Below are positions 1-9,928 of a DNA stretch of 49,439 nucleotides, piece after piece; position 1 is the stretch's first letter; each line of letters begins with the position of its first letter. The DNA is from Planctomycetota bacterium (GTDB lineage: Bacteria > Planctomycetota > UBA1135 > GCA-002686595). The notes under the pieces are model-generated. The model did no database searches. It saw only the letters and a list, made by a program, of their open reading frames with translations, and was not told where the DNA came from. Position numbers and translations under genes: made by a program. The stretch covers positions 22,163 to 71,601 of the forward strand of contig NYXZ01000093.1 of assembly GCA_002686595.1 (NCBI GenBank), read 5' to 3'.

Positions 1-1517
1 ACGCCGGGGTTGGCGGACACCGCTGACCCATCGATGACCAACAGATCCGGGTGACCGAAGAGTCGGTGTTCCTGATCGATCACACCATCTTGGGCTCCCG
101 TCCCCATGGCGCAGCCACCGAGGATGTGCGCCGTGGTCGGGCTACCCATCAGGGTTTCCGTCACCAACCCCCCCAGGCGCCCGCCCAACTGCTCGGCCAC
201 ACGCCCGGCCACTTCCCCGGCCTCCGGCCGATCGGCCCGGGGTGCGGCGCCGCCCTCCAATGAACTGCGCAGGCCCCAGCCACGGGCCAGGGACAGGCGC
301 AGCGATTCAGGCGCGGTGCGCATCCATAACAGCACCAATGACTTGCGCGCCCAGTCGCCGCCGATGTAGATGCGCAACCAAGACAGGGGGTGGCGCAGCA
401 ACTCGCCCAGACTTCCGAGCACGCGGGAAACAACGCTAGAGCCTCCGGGTGCACCCATGGGACGGGGCACGGTCAGGAAACGGAAAAAGCCCGAGCCCGC
501 CGAGTAGCGCACCGGCTCGACGGTGGTGCGTTCGTCCAGGTGCAAACGGCTACCGATGGCCACGCCCAGGGAATGGTCCGGCGCCTTCCCCGGCACGCCA
601 ACGCCGAGCAGGCTCTCGGAGTTGGTGCGCACATCGAGGCCGATGCGCGGGGAGAGCTGGGGCAGGGCGATCGGGTCCGCCCGCATGCGCAGGAGCAGCG
701 GCAGAGTTCCCAACACGCCACCTGCGAAGACTACGCGGTCCGCGGTCCAGGACAGGCGGCGGCGGCCCAAGAGCCGTGCGCCGGAGCGCGCTTCAACGGT
801 TACGACTCCCTTTCCCTCTGGCTGGCGCACGGCCACCACTTCCGTGTCAGCCATGACCTTCACCCCCAGACCCTCGGCCAGGTAAAGGTAGTTTTTGTCC
901 AGGGTGTTCTTCGCTCCGTGGCGGCACCCGACCATACATCCACCGCAACGCTTACAACCCGTACGACTCGGGCCGCGCCCGCCGAAGTACGGATCCGGCA
1001 CGGTCACATCCTGCTGTCCGAACCAAATGCCCGTGCGCGTGGATGCGAATCCCTCGGAACAGCCCAACTCCTCGCCCACGACCCGCAGAGCATCGTCGGC
1101 GGGAGTCGTGAATGGAACTTCGTCCGCGCCCAACATCGTGAGGGCTGTTTCATAATGCGGTGCCAGCTCCGTTTCCCAATCAGCCAGTTGGCCCCAGGGC
1201 TCGGCACGGAAGAAGGCCCGCTGCGGTTTGGGAAGGGTGCAGGCGTAGACCAACGAGCCACCGCCCACCCCAACTCCGGATAAAGCTGTCAGGTGACGCA
1301 GGAATGTCATGCGGAAGATGCCTCGGCACCCCAACCGCGGCTCCCACAGCCAGCGCTTCAGGTTCCAATTGGTGCGGGCGTAGTCCTCCGACGCAAAGCG
1401 CCGACCCTGCTCGATGACCAGCACTCGATAGCCCTTCTGCGCCAGGCGCAGGGCCGAGACGCTGCCGCCGAAGCCAGAGCCGATCACAATCCAATCCCAG
1501 TGTTCGTCCGTCGCCAT
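1..1517 (-). CDS. GMC-family FAD oxidoreductase (cholesterol-oxidase-like), 3' end cut by window edge
   Basis: FAD-dependent oxidoreductase of the glucose-methanol-choline family, which oxidises an alcohol or sterol hydroxyl. The ATG at 1517 opens MATDEHWDWIVIGSGFGGS, with the Rossmann dinucleotide motif GSGFGG at residues 13-18. Around residues 180-200 lies CKRCGGCMVGCRHGAKN, a C-x2-C-x2-C-x3-C cluster typical of the sterol-oxidase-like GMC branch and spaced like a ferredoxin cluster. Near the left edge the family's C-terminal FAD-binding segment is visible (HILGGCAMG, then VIDGSAVSANPG). About 505 residues are seen and only the last few tens are missing. There is no signal peptide, so it is probably cytoplasmic. 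It diverges from the giant cytochrome gene across a 99-bp spacer. The substrate is not deducible; the family call is strong. Confidence 0.88.
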   Translation of the reverse strand, partial: MATDEHWDWIVIGSGFGGSVSALRLAQKGYRVLVIEQGRRFASEDYARTNWNLKRWLWEPRLGCRGIFRMTFLRHLTALSGVGVGGGSLVYACTLPKPQRAFFRAEPWGQLADWETELAPHYETALTMLGADEVPFTTPADDALRVVGEELGCSEGFASTRTGIWFGQQDVTVPDPYFGGRGPSRTGCKRCGGCMVGCRHGAKNTLDKNYLYLAEGLGVKVMADTEVVAVRQPEGKGVVTVEARSGARLLGRRRLSWTADRVVFAGGVLGTLPLLLRMRADPIALPQLSPRIGLDVRTNSESLLGVGVPGKAPDHSLGVAIGSRLHLDERTTVEPVRYSAGSGFFRFLTVPRPMGAPGGSSVVSRVLGSLGELLRHPLSWLRIYIGGDWARKSLVLLWMRTAPESLRLSLARGWGLRSSLEGGAAPRADRPEAGEVAGRVAEQLGGRLGGLVTETLMGSPTTAHILGGCAMGTGAQDGVIDQEHRLFGHPDLLVIDGSAVSANPG

Positions 1518-1616
1518 GCTTGAAGAGGATACCGACAGCGGCACCGGTTTGACGCTGCCAATCGCCGGGCGTAGCCTCTGCCCGGCGCCAGACAACCGCG
1601 CAGACCTGTCGACTCA

Positions 1617-4600
1617 ATGATCAAACTCCTCACAATCGGCCTGACCCTGACCCTTGGCCTGGCCAGCATGGGTCCGGCCCTGGCCCAAAACTCCACCTTT
1701 AAAAAGGGGGACACTGTCTGTTTGCTGGGCAATGCCCTGGCTGAGCGCATGCAACACGACGGGTTCCTCGAAGCCCTGCTGCAACTGCGACGCCCAGACC
1801 TGGCCCTTAGCTTTCGGAATCTCGGGTTTTCCGCGGACGAGCTAACTGTCCAGCAGCGCACGGCGGGCTTCGGCTCCTGGGATGAGCACCTGACGCACTG
1901 CGAGGCGGATGTGGTCTTCGCCTTTTTCGGCTTCAATGAGTCCTTTGCCGGCGAGGCCGGCCTGGCGGGTTTTCAGGCGGACCTGGCGGCGTTCATCGAA
2001 CACATCGGGACCCAACGCTACAACGGCCACGAGGCTCCGCGCCTCGTGCTCTGCTCCCCGCTCCCCCACGAGGACTTGGGCGATCCCAATCTGCCAGATG
2101 GCCGAGCCGCCAATCGCCGCATCGGCGCCTACGCCAAGGCCATGGAGGAGGTCGCGGCCAAGCAGGGAGTGACCTTCGTCGACCTGTTCACACCCCTGCA
2201 ACGCGCTCAGGCCAAGGCCAAACAGCCGTTCACAATCAATGGCATACACCCATCCTCGGTCGGTAACTGGTGGGTCGCCGAGCGCATCATCAACGCCCTG
2301 CTCGCTTGGGAGGGAGGGCCAGAACATCCCGAGCAGCTTGAGTCCATGCTGGCCGCCGTTCGCCACAAGAACCTCTTGTGGTTCAATCGCTACCGCGCCA
2401 CCGATGGCTACAACGTCTACGGCGGGCGCTCGTCCCTCAAGTACACGGACGATCAGAGCAACTTCACGGTGCTCCAACGCGAACTCCAGATTCTCGACGC
2501 CCTGTGTGCCCGGGAAGATGATCGCATCCATGCCATAGCCAGGGGCGAGGCACACGACAACATTTCGGGCCAAGTGCCCGAGCCGCTCCCGGTCATCACC
2601 AACCGGCCGGGCGAGGGAGCGGGAGGCGCACACATTTTCCGTGACGGACAGGAGGCCATCACGGCCATGACCCCGGCGGCGGGCTTTGAGATCGGGCTCT
2701 TCGCCGACGAGTTGGCCTTTCCGGAACTGGTCAACCCCGTCCAGATGGCCTGGGATACGCGCGGCCGCCTGTGGGTCGCGGTCTGGCCGACCTATCCTCA
2801 CTGGGCCCCGGGGACGCCCATGAACGACAAGCTGCTGGTCTTCGAGGACCTGGACGGTGACGGCCAGGCCGACACCTGCACGCCCTTCGCCAGCGACCTG
2901 CACAATCCCACGGGCTTTGAGTTCTGGAATGGCGGGGTATTTGTGGCGAACGCGCCCGATCTCCTGTTCCTGAAGGACAACGACGGTGATGGCCAGGCGG
3001 ACAGCCGCACGCGGGTGCTCCACGGCCTCAGCTCGGCCGATACGCACCACTCGGCCAACAGCTTTGTCCTCGGCCCCGATGGCGCCCTGTACTTCCAGGA
3101 AGGTGTCTTCCACCAAACACAGATCGAGACCATCCACGGCCCCATGCGCAACCACGACGGTTGTGTCTGGCGCTTCGAGCCACGCACCTGGCGGGTCGAG
3201 CGTTATGTGCCTTACAACTTCGCCAACCCCCACGGCCACGTCTTCGACGCCTGGGGCCAAGACTTTGTCACGGACGGCACGGGTAACAACAACTACTACG
3301 CCCTGCCGTTTTCGGGACATGCCGTGCACCCGCGCAAACGCTCCGGTGGTCTCTGGGGTCAGGGCAACAGCTACTTCACCTTCTTCCCCCAACGCAGCCG
3401 TCCCTGCGCGGCCACCGAGATCCTGTCCAGTGGTCTCTTCCCCGCGGAGAACCAGGGCAACTACCTGATCGCCAATGTGATCGGCTTCCAGGGCATCTTC
3501 CAGTACGAGATCGACGACGACGGCTCGGGCTTTTCCGCCACCGAGGTCGACCCCATCGTTCACAGCAGCGATCCGAACTTCCGCCCAGCGGACATCGAGA
3601 TGGGCCCGGATGGCGCGCTCTACTTCCTGGATTGGCACAACCCCCTCATCGGGCACATGCAGCACCACCTGCGCGATCCGAGCAGGGATGGTGAACACGG
3701 GCGCATCTACCGCGTCACACCCAAGGGCATGACCGCCGGCCTGCGGCCCATACCCATTGCCGGCCGCCCCCTGGATGAATTGCTCGAGTTGCTGAAACAC
3801 GGGGATGATCGCCTGCGCTATCGCGTCCGCATTGAACTCTCCGGACGCGACAGCGATCTGGTCAACGCCGCGGCCAAGGCCTTCCTGGCGCGCCTCGACC
3901 CGGCCTCCGCCAATTACGAACACGACCGACTGGAAGTCCTCTGGCTAACGCAACAACACAACCGGCCCGACGCAGGTCTCCTGGGCGATGTGCTGGCCTC
4001 GCCTGATCACCGCGCCCGGGCGGCGGCGGTGCGCGTGGCCCGCGGCCTGCGCCGTAGCCTTCCGCGCCCCCTCGATCGGTTGGCGCTGGCTATCGATGAT
4101 CCCCATCCCCGCGTGCGCCTGGAGGCCCTGGTGGCCCTCAGCTTCTTCGAAGATGTGCGCGCCGCGGAACTGGCCCTACGCGTCCTCGAACACCCCACGG
4201 ACCGCTTTCTCGAATACGCCCTGGCCCAGACCCTGGCCACCCTCGAACCCTTTTGGAAACCGGCCCTCGTGGGCGGCGACGGATTGCCCCGCACCGGAGA
4301 ACGGGGCTTGGCTCACCTGTTGAAAGGCCTCGACACAAACGACCTTGCTCGCGTCGCTGCGAGTCCGGCGGTCTGGACAGAACAACTGCTGCGCCCCGGT
4401 CTCGCACCCCAGCTCTACCTGGCCGCGGCCCAGGGCCTGGCCGCGCAACGGGCGCAGCGCGCGGGCCAGCTGCTGCTGGAGGCCATCCGCGCCTGTGACA
4501 GCGGCCAAGTAGACACCGGCGGCCACACCGACCATCTGCTCATGGGACTCTTCAGCGCCCTGGCCGAAGACCCAGCGGAACGCATGGCCTGTGCCGCCCA

Positions 4601-6551
4601 ACTGACAGAACTGGCCACCGGCGGCCAGCGGAGCGCGACGCGGCGCCTGGCGACGGTCGCCAGCCTGGGTAGTTCCGAGGCCGTGGAGACTCTTTGGGAA
4701 TCCGCCAGCCAGAGCTTCGGCGGTCTGGGCGACTTGCTCGACGCCCTGCCGCTGGTCGACGACCGCCACATCCTGGCCCAACTCAAGGAGCGCGTCTTCC
4801 CCCTGCTGCGCGATCCCCTCGTCACCCTCTCCATCGGCGGCCCGGCCCCAAAAGAAACGACCAAGGGACGCTTCGTGCGCCTGGAGCTGCCCGGCGCGGC
4901 GCGCACGCTGACCCTGGCGGAAGTTGAGGTCTTCAATCCCGGCGGGCGCAACATCGCCCCGGACGGCACGGCCAGCCAATCCACCCTGGCCCACGGCGGA
5001 GTCCCGCAGCGTGCCCTCGACGGCAATCGCAGCGGCGCTTGGGGCGACGGCAGCCAAACCCACACCATCGAGAACCGACCGGAACCCTGGTGGGAGCTGG
5101 ACCTGGGCACTGAACAGGAACTCGAGCGCATCGCCATCTGGGGGCGCACGGACAACGCCGCCTTGCGCGCCCGCCTGGACGGGTTTCGCGTGCGTGTCCT
5201 GGATCGAGCGCGCCGTACTGTATTTGAAGCGGTGGCGCCAGAGGCTCAAGCTGAACCGACCAGCTTCGACCTGAGCGCGCCGCAGTTGCGCATCAGGCGC
5301 GCAGCCGCCACAGCCCTGGGCACCATGGCAGCCGCAGGCGTGGCCACCGAGGAGATTGTCCAGGCCCTGGTGGAGTGCTTTCCCGATCCCGATCTTCAAC
5401 GCGCCAGCGGAGCAGCCCTGCGCGCCATTCCCTTGTCACATTGGCCGCAAACCGCACGCACACGGCTGGCCGAGACCTTGATCAGCATCTTCGAGACGAG
5501 CACTCCGGCGCAATACACAAGCGTCGCGGGACGCGAGCTGCTCTCCTTTGCCGCCGAACTTACAACCCAACTCCCCTGGGAGCTGGGCCGCCAGTTACGC
5601 GCGGGCTGCCGTCGCCTCGGGCCACAGATCCTGCTGCTGCGACCGGTGCCGGATGCCCTGCTCTACGATCGACGGGAACTGGTGGCCGTGGCCGGCCATC
5701 CGGTTGAGTTGGTCTTCGACAACGTGGACATCATGCCTCACAACCTGGTCGTGACCGCCCCCGGCGCCCTGGCCCGCGTGGGCCTGGCGGCGGAAGCCAT
5801 GGCTCAGGCGGAAGATGCCTGGGAGCGCGCCTTCGTGCCCGAACTGCCCGAGGTTCTGCAGGCCACTGGCCTGCTCCAGCCAGGTCAAAGCGAAACCCTG
5901 AGCTTCAATGCTCCGGCGAAACCCGGCGCCTATCCCTTCGTCTGCACCTTCCCCGGACACTGGGTGCGCATGAATGGCCTGCTGCACGTGGTAGCCACCT
6001 TCGAGGAACTCGACGCGCTCCAGTTGGAGGCCGCGGCGGCGGCCTATCCAGGACCGCAGGACAGCGCACGGGCCTTCGTCAAGAACTGGTCTCCAGCTGA
6101 TTTTCCCAGCATGGAGCTCGGCGAGCGAGCAGTGGACTCTGGACGCTCGGTCTTGGACGCCGCCTCCTGCCTGCGTTGCCACACAATTGACGGTATGGTG
6201 GATGAAGGCGGCACGACGGGACCAGAACTGACCGAAGTTGCGCGACGCCACGACCCGTTGCAGCTCCTGAATCACATCCTCGAACCCTCATCCACTATTC
6301 TCGAGGGCTACGAAACGGAGATCTTCATCACACACGACGGCGACATCATCGCCGGGCGCGTCCTGGAGGAAACCGCCACGACCGTGCTCGTGCGCGATGA
6401 CCCCTACCGGGAATTGGACCCCCTGGAGCTACCCCTCGCGGAAGTCACCGAGCGCGCCCCGGCGACGGTCTCCACCATGCCCAGCGGTCTGCTGAACACC
6501 TTCACCCGCGAGGAGATTCTGGATCTCATCGCTTTCCTCAAGTCCCTCTGA
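1617..6551 (+). CDS. Secreted mosaic cytochrome: SGNH-like, PVC propeller, HEAT, F5/8-like, cupredoxin and C-terminal heme domain
   Basis: A 1644-residue exported redox protein. Residues 1-23 are a signal peptide ending PALA. Residues 30-230 resemble an SGNH hydrolase (GDTVCLLGN, GFNES, NGIHPS), but Asn sits where the GDS serine would be, so esterase activity is doubtful. Residues 355-700 form a PVC-type beta-propeller with DGDG calcium-like loops. HEAT-like helical repeats follow at about 780-1060, an F5/8-type carbohydrate-binding-like domain at 1075-1215, and a cupredoxin at 1345-1460 with likely copper ligands in MPHN and CTFPGHWVRM. The C-terminus is a Pirellula/Verrucomicrobium-type heme domain with CLRCH near residue 1516 and a possible Met ligand in TMPSG. 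It probably binds a polymer or sugar and passes electrons through copper and heme in the periplasm or at the surface. The gene ends 9 bp before the next and may be co-transcribed with it. Confidence 0.9.
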   Translation: MIKLLTIGLTLTLGLASMGPALAQNSTFKKGDTVCLLGNALAERMQHDGFLEALLQLRRPDLALSFRNLGFSADELTVQQRTAGFGSWDEHLTHCEADVVFAFFGFNESFAGEAGLAGFQADLAAFIEHIGTQRYNGHEAPRLVLCSPLPHEDLGDPNLPDGRAANRRIGAYAKAMEEVAAKQGVTFVDLFTPLQRAQAKAKQPFTINGIHPSSVGNWWVAERIINALLAWEGGPEHPEQLESMLAAVRHKNLLWFNRYRATDGYNVYGGRSSLKYTDDQSNFTVLQRELQILDALCAREDDRIHAIARGEAHDNISGQVPEPLPVITNRPGEGAGGAHIFRDGQEAITAMTPAAGFEIGLFADELAFPELVNPVQMAWDTRGRLWVAVWPTYPHWAPGTPMNDKLLVFEDLDGDGQADTCTPFASDLHNPTGFEFWNGGVFVANAPDLLFLKDNDGDGQADSRTRVLHGLSSADTHHSANSFVLGPDGALYFQEGVFHQTQIETIHGPMRNHDGCVWRFEPRTWRVERYVPYNFANPHGHVFDAWGQDFVTDGTGNNNYYALPFSGHAVHPRKRSGGLWGQGNSYFTFFPQRSRPCAATEILSSGLFPAENQGNYLIANVIGFQGIFQYEIDDDGSGFSATEVDPIVHSSDPNFRPADIEMGPDGALYFLDWHNPLIGHMQHHLRDPSRDGEHGRIYRVTPKGMTAGLRPIPIAGRPLDELLELLKHGDDRLRYRVRIELSGRDSDLVNAAAKAFLARLDPASANYEHDRLEVLWLTQQHNRPDAGLLGDVLASPDHRARAAAVRVARGLRRSLPRPLDRLALAIDDPHPRVRLEALVALSFFEDVRAAELALRVLEHPTDRFLEYALAQTLATLEPFWKPALVGGDGLPRTGERGLAHLLKGLDTNDLARVAASPAVWTEQLLRPGLAPQLYLAAAQGLAAQRAQRAGQLLLEAIRACDSGQVDTGGHTDHLLMGLFSALAEDPAERMACAAQLTELATGGQRSATRRLATVASLGSSEAVETLWESASQSFGGLGDLLDALPLVDDRHILAQLKERVFPLLRDPLVTLSIGGPAPKETTKGRFVRLELPGAARTLTLAEVEVFNPGGRNIAPDGTASQSTLAHGGVPQRALDGNRSGAWGDGSQTHTIENRPEPWWELDLGTEQELERIAIWGRTDNAALRARLDGFRVRVLDRARRTVFEAVAPEAQAEPTSFDLSAPQLRIRRAAATALGTMAAAGVATEEIVQALVECFPDPDLQRASGAALRAIPLSHWPQTARTRLAETLISIFETSTPAQYTSVAGRELLSFAAELTTQLPWELGRQLRAGCRRLGPQILLLRPVPDALLYDRRELVAVAGHPVELVFDNVDIMPHNLVVTAPGALARVGLAAEAMAQAEDAWERAFVPELPEVLQATGLLQPGQSETLSFNAPAKPGAYPFVCTFPGHWVRMNGLLHVVATFEELDALQLEAAAAAYPGPQDSARAFVKNWSPADFPSMELGERAVDSGRSVLDAASCLRCHTIDGMVDEGGTTGPELTEVARRHDPLQLLNHILEPSSTILEGYETEIFITHDGDIIAGRVLEETATTVLVRDDPYRELDPLELPLAEVTERAPATVSTMPSGLLNTFTREEILDLIAFLKSL

Positions 6552-6560
6552 TCCCCAGCC

Positions 6561-7418
6561 ATGATTGTTCCGCGCACCTCACGCACCGCCATCCTAGAAA
6601 AACTCCAAGCAAAGGTGGCGGCTCGCGAGCCCATCTTCATCGCCAGCGCCGGCAGCGGCCTGGTGGCCAGCCTGTTGGAGCGGGAAGGTGTGGATTGCAT
6701 CAACACCTTCTCCGGCGCCCGTCTGCGCTCAAATGGTATGGGCACCATGTCCATGCTCTGGCCCATCCTGGACTCGAACAAGCAAACGCTCGACTACACA
6801 CGCGAGGACATCATGCCCGCCATCAAGGGCGATGCTTTTATCTGCGCCTGCCTCAATGCCAACGATCCGCTGAAGGACATGCGCATGGTGCTGACTGAGC
6901 TCAAGGCCATGGGCGTGGAATCCGTCTCGAACATCGGCCCCTCCATCAGTTATGTGGACAAGGACAGCACGATCTTCAAGGTACTGACCAAGAGCGGCAT
7001 CACCTTCCAAAACGAAATCGACATGCTGAAGTTGGCCCGGGAACTGGACATGGTGAGCGTGGCTCTGGCCTTTGACATGGAAGACAGCCTGGCCGTGGCG
7101 GAGCAAGCGCGGCCCGACATCTTCTGCTTCCATGCCGGCACCACCAAGGGCGGCCTAGTGGGTTATGACTCGGGTGAATCCATTGAAGAGACCGCGCAAC
7201 GCACGGAGGAGGTCTACGCCGCCGTGCGCAAACTGAGCCCGGACACACTGCTGATCGCCCATGGCGCAGCCTTGGAGAACCCAGAAGACGGCCAGTACAT
7301 GCTGAGCAACACCTCCGGCCACGGCTTCTGGACCGGCTCCTCTACGGAACGCTTGCCCATCGAACGCGCAGTGTCGGAAACCGCTCGCAGCTTCCGCGCC
7401 CTGGTCCTGGACTCCTGA
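6561..7418 (+). CDS. Phosphoenolpyruvate hydrolase family (TIM-barrel) protein
   Basis: A 285-residue protein that matches the PEP-hydrolase-like TIM-barrel family (PF09370 type) along its whole length. Visible family segments are FIASAGSGLVASLLE, NTFSGARLRSNGMGTMSM, SNIGPSISYVDKDS and CFHAGTTKGGLVGYDSG, the last being the conserved loop at the C-terminal face of the barrel. The reaction is not securely established for most members; a role in C3-acid or organic-acid metabolism is inferred from the family name only. It has no signal peptide and is cytoplasmic. The gene lies 9 bp after the giant cytochrome and 12 bp before the Tm-1-like gene, an arrangement that recurs in bacteria and suggests the two act together. 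Confidence 0.85.
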   Translation: MIVPRTSRTAILEKLQAKVAAREPIFIASAGSGLVASLLEREGVDCINTFSGARLRSNGMGTMSMLWPILDSNKQTLDYTREDIMPAIKGDAFICACLNANDPLKDMRMVLTELKAMGVESVSNIGPSISYVDKDSTIFKVLTKSGITFQNEIDMLKLARELDMVSVALAFDMEDSLAVAEQARPDIFCFHAGTTKGGLVGYDSGESIEETAQRTEEVYAAVRKLSPDTLLIAHGAALENPEDGQYMLSNTSGHGFWTGSSTERLPIERAVSETARSFRALVLDS

Positions 7419-7430
7419 CCAGCGCTACAC

Positions 7431-8660
7431 ATGAGCACGCCCACCATCGCCATCCTGGCCACCCTCGACACCAAAGGGCCCGAAGCCGCCTATCTTGCGA
7501 CGCGCATCCGCGCGGCCCAGGCTCGGCCCCTGTTGATCGACATCGGGGTCGTTGGCACACCTGGCACGCCCCCGGACATTTCCCGAGAGGCCGTGGCCCA
7601 GGCGGGCGGTACTGACCTCGGCACGCTACTTGAAAACCCAACGCGCCAGGCCGCGGCCCCGGTCATGGTGGAGGGGGCAAAGAACCTGCTGCAACAGGCG
7701 GTGGCCGGCGGCGAGGTGCAAGGCGTCGTCGGTCTGGGCGGAACCCAGGGCACGCCGACCTGCACCGAAATCATGCGCGCCCTGCCCTACGGCCTGCCCA
7801 AGATAATGGTCTCGACCGTGGCCTCCGGCGACACGGCACCCTTCGTCGACATCAAGGACATCACCATGATGTTTTCCGTCGGCGACATCCTGGGCCTCAA
7901 TCCGGTCACGCGCATGGTGCTGTCCAATGCCGCCGGCGCCGCCTGTGGCATGGCCAAAGACGGCGTGGGCCTGGAACCCCAACCCGGCGACAAACCCCTG
8001 ATTGGCATGACTAACCTGGGCGTCTTGACCGCCGGAGCCATGCACGCCATCGACCTCTTTCACGCCGCTGGTTACGAAGTGATCGTGTTCCACGCTGTCG
8101 GTTCCGGTGGCCGCGCCATGGAACAACTGATGAAGGAGGGCGTGATCGGCGCCGTCTTCGATTATGCCCTGGGCGAAATTGCCGATGAGCTGTACGACGG
8201 CTTGCGGGCCGCCGACGCCGAGCGCTTGACCGTGGCAGGCACACTGGGCCTACCCCAGGTGATATGTCCAGGCGGTGCCGAACACATTGGCCTCATGGTT
8301 GACGAACCGAATGTCCCCCCCGAGAAGTACAAGAACCACCAGTTTGTGTTCCACAACCCGGTGATCTTCGCGCCGCGCTTGAATGAAACGGAATACGTGG
8401 CCGTGGCCGAGGAGATTGCCCGCCGCCTGGAGCACACCAAGGGCCGCGCGGTCATGATGTTGCCCCTGGCGGGTACCAGTCGCTACGGAGTGGAGGGCGG
8501 CCCCCTGCGCGATCCTGTTGGCGACCGGGCCTTCTTCGATACCCTCAAGGCGGCCTTGCCCAACACTATCGAAGTTGTGGAGCGCGAGGCCCAGGCCGAA
8601 GATGAGGCCTTCGTGGCCGAGGCCGTGGAACGCCTGATCGGCCTGATAGAGGCCAACTGA
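7431..8660 (+). CDS. Tm-1-like ATP-binding domain protein (UPF0261)
   Basis: A 409-residue cytoplasmic protein of the UPF0261/Tm-1 family, named after the N-terminal ATP-binding half of the tomato mosaic virus resistance protein Tm-1. Recognisable parts are the opening IAILATLDTKGPEAAYL, the glycine-rich GLGGTQGTPTCTEIM and STVASGDTAPFVDIKDI in the first domain, and FHAVGSGGRAMEQL and QVICPGGAEHIG in the second. Length is normal for the family. In many bacteria and fungi this protein is adjacent to, or fused with, the PEP-hydrolase-like TIM barrel encoded just upstream, so the two probably form one functional unit. The biochemical role is unknown. It ends 2 bp from the convergent ThuA gene. 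Confidence 0.87.
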   Translation: MSTPTIAILATLDTKGPEAAYLATRIRAAQARPLLIDIGVVGTPGTPPDISREAVAQAGGTDLGTLLENPTRQAAAPVMVEGAKNLLQQAVAGGEVQGVVGLGGTQGTPTCTEIMRALPYGLPKIMVSTVASGDTAPFVDIKDITMMFSVGDILGLNPVTRMVLSNAAGAACGMAKDGVGLEPQPGDKPLIGMTNLGVLTAGAMHAIDLFHAAGYEVIVFHAVGSGGRAMEQLMKEGVIGAVFDYALGEIADELYDGLRAADAERLTVAGTLGLPQVICPGGAEHIGLMVDEPNVPPEKYKNHQFVFHNPVIFAPRLNETEYVAVAEEIARRLEHTKGRAVMMLPLAGTSRYGVEGGPLRDPVGDRAFFDTLKAALPNTIEVVEREAQAEDEAFVAEAVERLIGLIEAN

Positions 8661-8662
8661 CT

Positions 8663-9715
8663 TCAGTCCTTCGCTAGCGGCCGCGGCCAGGCGTGTTCAG
8701 CCGGCCGCACGCCACGCACGAAGCCGCCGAAGCCGAACATGGTCGGCTTGAACTCACCGACGAGATCCACCGAGCGCGCAGGATCGATCTTGTCCTCCAG
8801 TTCCAGCGCCCAATAGCAGGAGTTGACCAGGGCGCGCCGCAGACCCGCGCTGGCGAAGTCAACCGAAGCCCCCAGTGTGGAACAAACAATCCGCTGCGTG
8901 TCCTGCTCGCCCGCCTCGCCAGCCAGGGCCCGCTCCCGCGTCCAGAGCACGGGCATGCGCGGTTGGTTCTTGGGCCCACCCACGGCCTGCGCATCGGCCG
9001 TCATGCCAGCTCGTACTGACCCCTCAAGAACGACCGTGGCATCCTCCGGCAGATTGCGAATGCCGTAGACATCTGTCGGCCCCCACACCTCGCCCACGCC
9101 ACGCAATATCGGATGGCTCCGGCTTTCTTTCGGTGCCACGCCCAGCGTGCTTTCGTGACCGTGGTGCCCATGGTGACGCACCCAAGTCTCCCCGAGGATT
9201 TGGCGCCCAAACCCACCGGGCCACTCGGCGTTCTTCCAGGACCAAGCGGCATAGGGGCTCTGGGATTGATCTTCGTAGCTGAAGGCATGGGTCGCCGTGC
9301 GGATCCCGATCAGAGGTTTGCCCGCCTCGACATGCTTCACGATGTGAGCCATGTCCCCATCCGGCAAACGCCTAAAACGCAGGAAGAGAATCAGCAAGTC
9401 GGCGTCGGCGACGAGCTCCAGCCCGGGGATGTTCCCGCGGTTGTCCGGGTCGATCACGCCATCAGTCTGGGAGAAGAGCACGGTACACCGGAAGCCGTGG
9501 TGTTCTGACAGGATGCGCGCCAGTTGGGGCAGCGTCTCCTCAGAGCGGTACTCCTCGTCGCCCGCCACCAGCACCACGTGCCGTCCGTCGCCCGGGGCTG
9601 CGCCTGAAGGGGCGCCAGCAAAGCTGACCCAGCCCTGGCTCTCGCCAGGGCCAGCACCAGGAAAGACGGCCCCCAAAAAGAAGAGCATCAGGGGTAGAGT
9701 GAGGGTTCCATTCAT
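8663..9715 (-). CDS. Secreted ThuA-domain protein (trehalose-utilisation-like)
   Basis: A 350-residue exported protein with a ThuA-like fold, related to class I glutamine-amidotransferase folds and very common in planctomycetes, where it sits near sugar-degradation genes. I chose the ATG at 9715, not the longer frame to 9769, because it gives a clean signal peptide (MNGTLTLPLMLFFLGAVFPG). The domain starts at HVVLVAGDEEYRSEE and includes LILFLRFRRLPDGDM, KPLIGIRTATHAF and WVRHHGHHGHEST, a His-rich loop usual in this family. The last third is a lineage-typical extension ending FGFGGFVRGV. The substrate is not known; 3-keto-sugar metabolism has been proposed for relatives. It diverges from the arylsulfotransferase-like gene. 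Confidence 0.85.
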   Translation of the reverse strand: MNGTLTLPLMLFFLGAVFPGAGPGESQGWVSFAGAPSGAAPGDGRHVVLVAGDEEYRSEETLPQLARILSEHHGFRCTVLFSQTDGVIDPDNRGNIPGLELVADADLLILFLRFRRLPDGDMAHIVKHVEAGKPLIGIRTATHAFSYEDQSQSPYAAWSWKNAEWPGGFGRQILGETWVRHHGHHGHESTLGVAPKESRSHPILRGVGEVWGPTDVYGIRNLPEDATVVLEGSVRAGMTADAQAVGGPKNQPRMPVLWTRERALAGEAGEQDTQRIVCSTLGASVDFASAGLRRALVNSCYWALELEDKIDPARSVDLVGEFKPTMFGFGGFVRGVRPAEHAWPRPLAKD

Positions 9716-9928
9716 TTTGCGTTTATTCAGCGAGTGATGAGCTGCACGGGAACAGGCCGCGTGAAGCACGCCACTATCCTAACGAGAATTGTGTGACAAC
9801 AGCCCACACCGGCCTTCACACTTTTCCTGCCCCCCTAGAAACCCAAGCACGCCAATCCCGTTCCACCAATGGGGCCCACGACTACCGCTGCCCCGGCGTA
9901 ACACTCCGAACGCGCCGCGGCACCGGAC

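Noticed and set aside
390-1283. 297-codon plus-strand open frame
   Set aside because: Overlaps the GMC oxidoreductase on the other strand, whose FAD and Cys motifs are unmistakable.
1842-3923. 693-codon minus-strand open frame inside the giant cytochrome gene
   Set aside because: It lies antisense to a gene with clear domains; high GC content makes long shadow frames. The translation shows no family motif.
4176-5399. 407-codon minus-strand open frame
   Set aside because: Antisense shadow of the same giant cytochrome gene, with no domain features.
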